A DNA stretch of 21,682 nucleotides from Proteobacteria bacterium UBA1858 (lineage in GTDB: Bacteria; Pseudomonadota; Gammaproteobacteria; UBA4575): assembly GCA_002338385.1 (NCBI GenBank), contig DDIE01000075.1, forward strand, positions 1 through 21,682. Reading direction: 5' to 3'. Every line of letters starts with the position of its first letter. The stretch's first letter is position 1. This document shows, piece by piece, positions 15,418-21,682 of this stretch. Position numbers and translations under genes: made by a program. The notes below the pieces were generated by a model. It made no database searches, was not told the DNA's origin, and saw only the letters and a program-made list of their open reading frames with translations.

Positions 15418-16227
15418 CTATACTAACTGTAATAGTATGTGTCGGTTGTTTGCTAATCTTTTGCGTTTATTTCTCAGGAATAGACTTTTCAGCCATTCCG
15501 ATCGAAAGTAGAGATTGATAAATTCCATATCACTATAGAAGTCGGGGTGTTTATTCTCTTTAAGGTAATTAATAATCCTGCGCAAATACACATCATCAAG
15601 CCAGATAGTGGCTGCCTTTGCTAAGCCTCGACCGAGTAGGGCCTCCTCTTTCAAACTCTCGATATCAATTGCAACTAGTTTGTGGCTATCTTTCTGGATG
15701 AGAAAGTTGCTCGGGATAGCATCTGCATAGTCCAATCCTACCCATACTTCCTTGGGTGCGATCCGTGTGAGCAGGCTGAGTAACTTTTGCTGAAGCTGGT
15801 AATCTATGACGTCCATTTTACGTAAAAAATCTAAATTAATTTCAATTTCATTGACATATTTGCCAGCCGTGATCTTAGTTGGATTGATAGATGATAAATC
15901 ACCATATAATTTTGCTAACTGATCACATATCGGGTCAGACATGATATTCAGCAAGTGGCCATCAAGATACTCCACCCATAACTCATTCTCATGCTGTATC
16001 AGTAGTTTTGGAAAATGATTAGAGCTTGAGACTAAGTCCAGCGTTGCTTTAAGCCGAATCGGGGTATAGTTATCTATAAAGCTTATTCGCTTATATCTTT
16101 GGCTGCCTAATTTTACAAAGCTGATATCCATCCGCTTTGGGAGAATTCCTGCCTTTCTTTTAAGATGCTTGAGAATTCTTTTGCTGAATGGGTAGGCTGC
16201 TGTTTCTTTGCGTCGGAAAGAGGGCAT
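15418..16227 (-). CDS. Kinase-like protein (APH/Kdo-kinase fold), glycan cluster
   Basis: A 269-aa protein with the layout of small protein-kinase-like phosphotransferases. A hinge-like LWVEYLDGH lies near 83-91, a catalytic-loop analogue at 165-177 (LDYADAIPSNFLI, with D169 and N174), and a metal-binding D188 in VAIDIESL. The usual HxDxxxxN is changed to YxDxxxxN. Upstream strands LVSSSNHFPKLLIQHEN could include the N-lobe. In LPS loci such proteins phosphorylate Kdo or heptose, so a lipid A-core kinase is one option, but the substrate is not shown. ATG 16227 is the only upstream Met. It is transcribed away from the GT4 gene and leads into the GT2-like gene. Confidence 0.6.
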   Translation of the reverse strand: MPSFRRKETAAYPFSKRILKHLKRKAGILPKRMDISFVKLGSQRYKRISFIDNYTPIRLKATLDLVSSSNHFPKLLIQHENELWVEYLDGHLLNIMSDPICDQLAKLYGDLSSINPTKITAGKYVNEIEINLDFLRKMDVIDYQLQQKLLSLLTRIAPKEVWVGLDYADAIPSNFLIQKDSHKLVAIDIESLKEEALLGRGLAKAATIWLDDVYLRRIINYLKENKHPDFYSDMEFINLYFRSEWLKSLFLRNKRKRLANNRHILLQLV

Positions 16228-16344
16228 CTAGTCTTTATCTATATTTGTTATTATTCATAATTAACGAATTGAATTATAATGTAAAGACAGTCATCAGTTG
16301 CATAATTGGATATAAAGCGACACTACAATATAAACACATTCACT
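16228..16344. promoter_or_regulatory. AT-rich divergent promoter region
   Basis: The 117-bp gap between the divergent kinase-like and GT4 genes is strongly AT-rich. A consensus -10 TATAAT at 16275-16280 points to the plus strand and would start transcription near 16287. The -35 is weak. Minus-strand elements are not clear. Confidence 0.35.
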
Positions 16345-17568
16345 ATGAAATCAGCCAAAAAAGTAGCTTTATTTCTCCCGCATCTCGGCCGAGGGGGTGT
16401 TTCTAAACAAATGTTATTACTCGCCGATGCGTTTAATGTTAACAATACTTGCGTAGATATACTAACGTTCGAAGAGAATTCGACCAAAGCATGTTTGTCT
16501 CTCATCTCAGAGGGCATCAATGTTAAAACGTTGAAAAAAGAGCCGTATACTGGCGTAATAGCAAGGCTCTTAAGACACTATTTCTCGCAGCTGCCGCTGT
16601 TATTCAAGCCATTTATTTGCCCACTTAGACCCTGCAAAGCACAATTTTATCTTAAGTCATTACAACAATACTTGGATCATCATAATCCGGATATCCTATA
16701 TTCTGCTCAACCGCATTGTAATATTGTTGCTGTAATAGCCAAGCGTCTTGCTGGGGTTGAAACTAAGCTAATCCTGACTGAAAGAACGGCTATTTCACGT
16801 GATATTGAAAGTCGTATGCATAAGTTCAGGTGGCGTTATATTGCAGCTGTTATGCGGCGATTTTATCCTGAAGCGGATAGTGTTATCTCGGTATCACGAT
16901 GTGTGCAAGAGGATTTAGCTCAACTATTGGCACCAATGAAAGCTAATCTAGGCACCATTTATAATCCGATTGTAGTTGAGCATGTGCGCGTTAACATGTC
17001 CGCGCCTCTTACTCATCCATTAACGGATCATGCTGAATACAAACTAGTGGTTGCTTCTGGGCGCTTAGTCGAGCAGAAAAATTATCCATTACTGTTACAT
17101 GCATTTGCGCTCGCCAGCCAAGAACGAAAGTTGAAACTTATTATCCTGGGTGAAGGTGGACTCAAGCGGTCTATTCAGACGCTTGCTCAACAGCTGGCTG
17201 TCGAAGATGATTTAATTCTGCCTGGCCATTTACTTAATCCATACCCAATCATGCGGCAAAGTGATGTTTTTGTGATGACTTCTTTATGGGAGGGTATGCC
17301 CAATGTATTATTGGAAGCAATGGCCTGTGGGTGCAAGACCGTTGCGCTGGATTGCCCGTGTGGCCCCAGGGAGATTTTGGATCATGGTAAGTATGGTAGC
17401 TTGCTGCCTCTGGCTACCAATGCCCGTCAATTAGCGGAGGTTATTCTTGCTGAAGTCGAACGCTCACATGATGAATCAGCACAGCTGCAACATCTGCAGA
17501 AGTTCTCGCTGGAAAACAGTATACAGCAACATATCGACCTGCATGATCAACTATTAGCCAGCGGCTGA
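16345..17568 (+). CDS. Family 4 glycosyltransferase (GT-B)
   Basis: A retaining GT-B glycosyltransferase acting on surface glycans. From ATG 16345 (407 aa) the N-terminal Gly-rich loop is ALFLPHLGRGGVSKQM, which binds the acceptor side. The C-terminal donor domain shows VASGRLVEQKNYPLLLHAF (R240, K245 contact the nucleotide phosphates) and the EX7E motif EGMPNVLLEAMACG (E316, E324). The frame can be extended to a TTG at 16306, but the ATG begins exactly at the first strand and is preferred. No obvious Shine-Dalgarno precedes it. The gene stands alone on the plus strand and is followed 101 bp later by sat, which has its own promoter. Confidence 0.92.
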   Translation: MKSAKKVALFLPHLGRGGVSKQMLLLADAFNVNNTCVDILTFEENSTKACLSLISEGINVKTLKKEPYTGVIARLLRHYFSQLPLLFKPFICPLRPCKAQFYLKSLQQYLDHHNPDILYSAQPHCNIVAVIAKRLAGVETKLILTERTAISRDIESRMHKFRWRYIAAVMRRFYPEADSVISVSRCVQEDLAQLLAPMKANLGTIYNPIVVEHVRVNMSAPLTHPLTDHAEYKLVVASGRLVEQKNYPLLLHAFALASQERKLKLIILGEGGLKRSIQTLAQQLAVEDDLILPGHLLNPYPIMRQSDVFVMTSLWEGMPNVLLEAMACGCKTVALDCPCGPREILDHGKYGSLLPLATNARQLAEVILAEVERSHDESAQLQHLQKFSLENSIQQHIDLHDQLLASG

Positions 17569-17611
17569 CGTGGGGTTGAGTTCTGTATTCGAGTAATCAA
17601 AATGAGTTAAT

Positions 17612-17640
17612 CTGATAATTGACTAACAAAACAGTATACT
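17612..17640 (+). promoter_or_regulatory. Sigma-70-type promoter for sat-cysC-cysQ
   Basis: CTGATA (17612-17617) and TATACT (17635-17640) are separated by 17 bp, close to the consensus TTGACA/TATAAT. Transcription would start near 17647, about 23 nt before the preferred sat ATG. No CysB-like site could be recognised with confidence. Confidence 0.55.
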
Positions 17641-17669
17641 GATCTTAATACACTGGGACATGGTTGCAA

Positions 17670-18863
17670 ATGATACAGGCACATGCTGGCGTTGAGCTCA
17701 CGCCCTTATATATAGATGCTGCTGAGCAGCGCACTGAGTTATTGCAACAGGCACAAGCGTTAACCAAAGTATTGCTCAGTAGTCAGGCGCTGGCGAATAT
17801 CGTCATGTTGGGCGCCGGTTATTTTTCGCCTCTAACGGGCTTCATGAATCGAGCAGACAGTCTTAGTGTAGCTCACACTATGTACACCCAGGCCGGACTT
17901 TTCTGGCCAATACCGATTATGAATTTAATCGATGATGCATCTGATATCGAGCCGGGCCAACGTGTAGCATTGTGTGATCCACACTGTCCTGAGCATTCTA
18001 TTGTCGCTATCCAGACCGTGGAGGCTATCGAGACGCTTAGCGATGAAGATAGCCTAAGTATAATGACGCATGTTTTTGCGACCACAGACTCAGCCCATCC
18101 CGGGGTCGCAAATTTTAAAGCGCAAGGCCGCTGGCTTATTTCTGGGCCATGTGAGGTACTGAGTTTTAGTTATTTTGCCAGTGAGTTTCCCGATACCTTT
18201 CGTACTGCGCCGCAAATACGTCAGCAGATTGAACAACGTGGCTGGCAAAAAGTCGTCGCTTTCCAAACCCGTAATCCAATGCATCGTGCACATGAGGCTT
18301 TATGTAAAATGGCCCAACAACACGTGCAAGCGGATGGCGTGCTGATTCATATGTTGTTGGGTAAATTAAAAGCGGGCGATATACCAGCCAAGGTTCGTGA
18401 TGCGGCCATACGCAAAATGGTAGAGCTATATTTCCCAGAAAATTCGGTGATGGTTGCCGGCTATGGTTTTGATATGCTGTACGCCGGTCCCAGAGAGGCG
18501 GTGTTACATGCACTCTTCAGACAAAATTGTGGTTGCACCCATTTGATAGTCGGTCGGGACCATGCCGGCGTGGGTGCTTATTACGAGCCGTTTGCGGCAC
18601 AGGATATTTTTCTCGACCAAGTGCCTGCTGCAGCACTGGACATTGAAATATTTAATGCTGATCATACCGCCTACTCAAAGAAGCTCAATAAAGTAGTCAT
18701 GATGCGAGATGCACCTGATCATACTTTGGATGACTATGTGCTGGTGTCGGGGACAAAAATGAGAGAATTACTTTCGACAGGACAACCGCTGCCAGTGGAA
18801 ATTGCGCGGCCGGAAGTTGCGCAAATAATTAGCCAACACTACCAACAAAACACTCACAAATGA
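17670..18863 (+). CDS. sat: Sulfate adenylyltransferase (ATP sulfurylase, single-chain Sat type)
   Basis: Catalyses ATP + sulfate to adenylylsulfate (APS) + pyrophosphate in the cytoplasm. It is the homo-oligomeric Sat/MET3 type, not the heterodimeric CysD/CysN enzyme. From ATG 17670 (397 aa) the N-terminal PUA-like domain precedes the catalytic core, with the nucleotide motif QTRNPMHRAHE (199-209) and GRDHAGVG (295-302). Conserved RDAAIRKM and GPREAVLHA are also present. A TTG two codons upstream opens the frame, but ATG 17670 is preferred. The stop overlaps the cysC ATG by 4 bp, so translation is probably coupled. The same enzyme type is used in sulfur oxidisers in the reverse direction, but coupling to cysC here points to APS activation. 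Confidence 0.96.
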   Translation: MIQAHAGVELTPLYIDAAEQRTELLQQAQALTKVLLSSQALANIVMLGAGYFSPLTGFMNRADSLSVAHTMYTQAGLFWPIPIMNLIDDASDIEPGQRVALCDPHCPEHSIVAIQTVEAIETLSDEDSLSIMTHVFATTDSAHPGVANFKAQGRWLISGPCEVLSFSYFASEFPDTFRTAPQIRQQIEQRGWQKVVAFQTRNPMHRAHEALCKMAQQHVQADGVLIHMLLGKLKAGDIPAKVRDAAIRKMVELYFPENSVMVAGYGFDMLYAGPREAVLHALFRQNCGCTHLIVGRDHAGVGAYYEPFAAQDIFLDQVPAAALDIEIFNADHTAYSKKLNKVVMMRDAPDHTLDDYVLVSGTKMRELLSTGQPLPVEIARPEVAQIISQHYQQNTHK

Positions 18864-19456
18864 CAAAAAATAACCTTGTGTGGCATGACCATGCGGTAAG
18901 CAAACAACAGCGGTCGGAAATAAAACAGCAAAAGCCATGTCTGATCTGGTTCACAGGTTTGAGTGCATCAGGCAAGTCCACTGTGGCTAATATCGTGGAG
19001 CATAAATTGCACGCGATGAGTCGGCACACTTATCTTTTAGACGGGGATAATGTGCGTCAGGGTTTATGCAGTGATCTCAAATTTTCGGTCGAGGATCGGA
19101 TTGAGAATATTCGTCGGATTGGCGAACTAGGCAAGCTATTTCTAGATAGCGGTATCATTACATTATGTGCATTTATTTCACCATTTATCTCAGATCGGAA
19201 GATTGTGCGTGAGTTATTGGCCGAGGATGAATTCATTGAGGTTTTTATGGATACATCATTAACAGAATGTGAACGTCGTGATCCTAAAGGGATGTATCAA
19301 AAGGCGCGTGCAGGCACAATAAAATCATTTACTGGCATAGATTCACCCTACCAAGCTCCGGTCAACGCAGAGATCCATCTTAATGGTGACGCGCACACAG
19401 CAGAGACGCTGGCGAACCAGGTCATTGCCTACCTCCAAGCACATCACTACTGCTAG
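18860..19456 (+). CDS. cysC: Adenylylsulfate kinase (APS kinase)
   Basis: Phosphorylates APS at the 3' position with ATP to give PAPS, the donor for sulfate assimilation and sulfotransferases. The 198-aa protein has a Walker A GLSASGKST (33-41), a DGDNVRQGL motif (61-69), the phospho-serine-type FISPF (S107), and RDPKGMYQKARAG, all classical for CysC. It begins inside the last codon of sat (ATGA overlap) and ends 7 bp before the cysQ ATG, so the three form an operon. It is full length and no motif is missing. Confidence 0.97.
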   Translation: MTKNNLVWHDHAVSKQQRSEIKQQKPCLIWFTGLSASGKSTVANIVEHKLHAMSRHTYLLDGDNVRQGLCSDLKFSVEDRIENIRRIGELGKLFLDSGIITLCAFISPFISDRKIVRELLAEDEFIEVFMDTSLTECERRDPKGMYQKARAGTIKSFTGIDSPYQAPVNAEIHLNGDAHTAETLANQVIAYLQAHHYC

Positions 19457-19463
19457 CAATGTC

Positions 19464-20261
19464 ATGACCTCACATGCAGCATTACTGGTGGCAATTGAAG
19501 AATTGGTTAGATCGGCGGGTGAGGCCGTCATGGCTATCTATCAGCGCGACTTCGAGGTCTATCAAAAAGCCGATAAGAGTCCGTTAACAGAAGCTGATCT
19601 ACTCGCTCACGATATCATCCGACGTGGCTTACGCGAATTATCTGCAGACCCCATATTATCCGAAGAAGATAAGCATATCCCGTGGCAACAGCGCCAAGCG
19701 TGGTCACGTTACTGGCTGGTCGATCCTATTGACGGAACAAAAGAATTTATCCGCAAAAGTGATGAATTCACTCTTAATATTGCACTGATAGAGCGGGGTA
19801 TACCCATTGTGTCAGTAGTTTATGCCCCAGCTTTAGGGGTACTTTATACTGCCGCCAAGGGTATGGGCGCATGGAAACAGGATCAGCATTCGAGGCGCGC
19901 ACTCAAACTTACCCAAACTGCCCAGCAAGCACCATTGCGCGCGTTGATTAGCCGTTCACACAGCAGCAGAGAGGCTGCAGTCCTGACCGCAGTGTATCCC
20001 GCGATTGAATTCATAGAAAAAGGCAGTTCATTGAAATTATGTGCAGTTGCGGATGGTCAGGCAGATCTATACTTGCGCTTAGGCCCGACCAGTGAATGGG
20101 ATACTGCAGCCGCCCAGTGTATTGTTGAGTCGGCCGGTGGTCAGGTACTTAGCGCAGAGCTGCAAGCGCTGAAATATAACCAAAAAGAGAGTGTGTTGAA
20201 CCCTGCCTTCATCGTATCGCGCTGTGTACAGGCTGAATATGCCCTGTTGTTCCAGAACTGA
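19464..20261 (+). CDS. cysQ: 3'(2'),5'-bisphosphate nucleotidase CysQ
   Basis: Hydrolyses PAP (and possibly PAPS) to AMP plus phosphate, removing the inhibitory product left by PAPS-using enzymes. It is a 265-aa protein of the inositol-monophosphatase superfamily. The first metal site is at E67/E68 (LSEEDK) and the DPIDGTKEF motif (87-95), and the second motif is EWDTAAAQ (211-218). Residues Lys-Asp-Lys and PLTEADLLAHD (40-50) are typical for CysQ. The frame can be extended upstream to 19383, inside cysC, but ATG 19464 gives the correct family N-terminus. The region just after its stop holds the NtrC/sigma-54 elements of urtA. Confidence 0.95.
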   Translation: MTSHAALLVAIEELVRSAGEAVMAIYQRDFEVYQKADKSPLTEADLLAHDIIRRGLRELSADPILSEEDKHIPWQQRQAWSRYWLVDPIDGTKEFIRKSDEFTLNIALIERGIPIVSVVYAPALGVLYTAAKGMGAWKQDQHSRRALKLTQTAQQAPLRALISRSHSSREAAVLTAVYPAIEFIEKGSSLKLCAVADGQADLYLRLGPTSEWDTAAAQCIVESAGGQVLSAELQALKYNQKESVLNPAFIVSRCVQAEYALLFQN

Positions 20262-20266
20262 AATAG

Positions 20267-20303
20267 CGCACCATAATAACCAAGAATGCACAAATATAGT
20301 GCA
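20267..20303. promoter_or_regulatory. NtrC-type enhancer site (strong) plus weak second site
   Basis: TGCAC-N7-GTGCA at 20287-20303 is a 17-bp palindrome with the arms and spacing of the NtrC consensus TGCACCA-N3-TGGTGCA. Its centre is about 109 bp upstream of the predicted sigma-54 start, where NtrC enhancers usually lie. A weaker half-site CGCACCA is at 20267-20273, about 20 bp upstream (centre to centre). Confidence 0.6.
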
Positions 20304-20377
20304 TAACATGCTGGCCGAGTCCGTGTTTCTCTATTCCATCATCGCATTTGGCTCGTACCGCCTGTTATTGTGCAACA

Positions 20378-20393
20378 TGGCATAGCATTTGCA
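20378..20393 (+). promoter_or_regulatory. Sigma-54 (RpoN) promoter for urtA
   Basis: TGGCATAGCATTTGCA contains GG at 20379-20380 and GC at 20391-20392, with exactly the -24/-12 spacing of the consensus TGGCACR-N4-TTGCW and only one deviation in the first block. The start of transcription would be near 20404, leaving an 88-nt leader before urtA. Confidence 0.65.
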
Positions 20394-20491
20394 TCTCATT
20401 AGGGCGTAGCAAAGCATTGTCGGGCCTGTGCGAGTGAATAGGAATGATCGCCCACAGCTCGATATCAATAAATAATAGCGGAGTTTTTAAA

Positions 20492-21682
20492 ATGAAATTA
20501 CGAATTAATATTTTAGTAGTTTGTATGCTCGCACTAGGGATGTCTTCGACATCAATTGCGGATGATCATGGAAAAATAAAAGTTGGGGTACTGCACTCTC
20601 TATCAGGGACTATGGCTATCAGTGAGACCACGCTGAAGGATACAGTCTTAATGATGGTTGAAGAACAGAATAAAGCAGGTGGTTTACTCGGCAAGGAACT
20701 GGAAGCAGTAGTGGTAGATCCTGCCTCAGACTGGCCACTGTTCGCTGAGAAAATGCGTGAACTTATCGAAGTACACAAGGTAGACGTAATTTTTGGTTGT
20801 TGGACATCAGTGTCAAGAAAATCAGTTCTTCCTGTGGTTGAGGAACTTAATGGGCTGCTCTTTTATCCAGTCCAATACGAAGGCGAAGAGTCTTCAAAAA
20901 ACGTTTTTTACACAGGTGCTGCACCTAACCAACAGGCGATTCCTGCGGTTGATTACTTGATGGATAATGGTGTTGAGCGTTGGGTACTGGCGGGTACTGA
21001 CTATGTTTACCCACGTACTACCAATAAAATCCTGGAGTCATATTTGCAACTCAAAGGTGTAGCGGAGTCAGATATTATGATCAACTACACACCGTTCGGT
21101 CACTCTGACTGGCAAACTATCGTTTCTGACATCAAGAAGTTCGGCTCTGCAGGTAAGAAAACTGCGGTAGTATCGACCGTTAATGGTGACGCGAACGTGC
21201 CTTTCTACAAAGAATTGGGTAACCAGGGCATTACAGCTGATGATATTCCAGTGGTTGCCTTCTCAGTCGGTGAAGAGGAACTGTCTGGTATTGACACCGC
21301 GCCTTTAGTTGGCCACCTCGCGGCCTGGAATTATTTCCAAAGTGCTGAGAGCGATGTTAACGATGAATTCATTGAAGCATGGCAGACATTCATTGGTAGC
21401 GAAGAGCGTGTCACTAACGATCCTATGGAAGCAACCTACATCGGTTTCAAGATGTGGGCAGAGGCGGTAGAGAAAGTTGGTTCCACTGATGTTGATACAG
21501 TTCGTCCTGCATTATATGGTATTGAAGTGCCTAACCTGACTGGCGGTACTGCGGTCATGCATCCTAACCATCACCTCTCTAAGCCGGTACTGATTGGTGA
21601 GATTCAAGACGATGGTCAATTTGAAATCGTATGGCAAACAGACGCTGAAGTTGCGGGTGATGCTTGGACTGATTTCCTACCA
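20492..21682 (+). CDS. urtA: Urea ABC transporter substrate-binding protein UrtA (3' end outside window)
   Basis: Periplasmic urea-binding component of the UrtABCDE transporter, which scavenges urea as a nitrogen source. The 397 visible codons stay open to the right edge, so the gene is cut by the window, probably near its end. Residues 1-23 are a signal peptide (hydrophobic NILVVCMLALGM, cleavage after SIA). The mature protein begins with KIKVGVLHSLSGTMAISE, a leucine-binding-protein-like fold. Typical UrtA stretches follow: FGCWTSVSRKSVLPVVEE, FYPVQYEGEESSKNV, WVLAGTDYVYPRTTNKIL, NYTPFGHSDWQTIVSDIKKF, then VGHLAAWNYFQ and VPNLTGGTAVMHPNHHLSKP. GGAG lies 9 nt before the ATG. A sigma-54 promoter and NtrC-type site lie upstream, so expression should rise under nitrogen limitation. 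Confidence 0.96.
   Translation, partial: MKLRINILVVCMLALGMSSTSIADDHGKIKVGVLHSLSGTMAISETTLKDTVLMMVEEQNKAGGLLGKELEAVVVDPASDWPLFAEKMRELIEVHKVDVIFGCWTSVSRKSVLPVVEELNGLLFYPVQYEGEESSKNVFYTGAAPNQQAIPAVDYLMDNGVERWVLAGTDYVYPRTTNKILESYLQLKGVAESDIMINYTPFGHSDWQTIVSDIKKFGSAGKKTAVVSTVNGDANVPFYKELGNQGITADDIPVVAFSVGEEELSGIDTAPLVGHLAAWNYFQSAESDVNDEFIEAWQTFIGSEERVTNDPMEATYIGFKMWAEAVEKVGSTDVDTVRPALYGIEVPNLTGGTAVMHPNHHLSKPVLIGEIQDDGQFEIVWQTDAEVAGDAWTDFLP

Overview
The window looks like a chromosomal stretch of a gammaproteobacterium, probably aquatic. RapA (a gammaproteobacterial RNA polymerase recycling factor) is close to the Escherichia coli protein over its whole length. Moderate base composition, tightly packed short operons, an Fe-S photolyase and a urea ABC transporter under an apparent NtrC/sigma-54 promoter fit this. 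I cannot name the genus. There are no rRNA or tRNA genes, insertion sequences, phage genes or CRISPR arrays that I can see.

Layout. (1) 1-635: 3' end of a double-LysM cell-wall protein, convergent with (2) a minus-strand block at 645-6089, reading gpx (glutathione peroxidase), an exonuclease/GIY-YIG nuclease fusion, a DUF2452-like protein and rapA. (3) 6090-6765: a control region with a cluster of TGTACAT motifs and an inverted repeat, two very small plus-strand ORFs (44 and 32 aa), and two tandem intrinsic terminators between them. (4) 6779-9856: DNA-repair island, with an AlkB-type dioxygenase, an orphan 105-aa protein, and a minus-strand operon of an unrecognised 102-aa protein, a TIGR03643/DUF2805 protein and an iron-sulfur (6-4) photolyase. 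(5) 10134-17568: surface-glycan cluster. Four plus-strand genes (GT8-like/ELM1 fusion, 2OG-Fe(II) oxygenase, GT2, GT-A) converge on two minus-strand genes (GT2-like, kinase-like), followed by a plus-strand GT4. (6) 17670-20261: sat-cysC-cysQ, a complete PAPS-making and PAP-removing module with its own sigma-70-type promoter. (7) 20492 to the right edge: urtA, truncated by the window.

How the parts may work together. Regions 2-4 carry functions against peroxide, alkylation and UV damage. Regions 5-6 would assemble a polysaccharide or LPS outer region, and the adjacent PAPS module raises the possibility that the glycan is sulfated, although no sulfotransferase is in view. Region 7 is a nitrogen-scavenging system whose promoter region contains a near-consensus sigma-54 element and an NtrC-type palindrome about 109 bp upstream of the predicted start. 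The most notable items are the GT8-like/ELM1 fusion, the exonuclease/GIY-YIG fusion with a UvrC-like four-cysteine motif, the photolyase operon with an unknown partner, the repeated TGTACAT elements upstream of gpx, and the NtrC/sigma-54 control of urtA.
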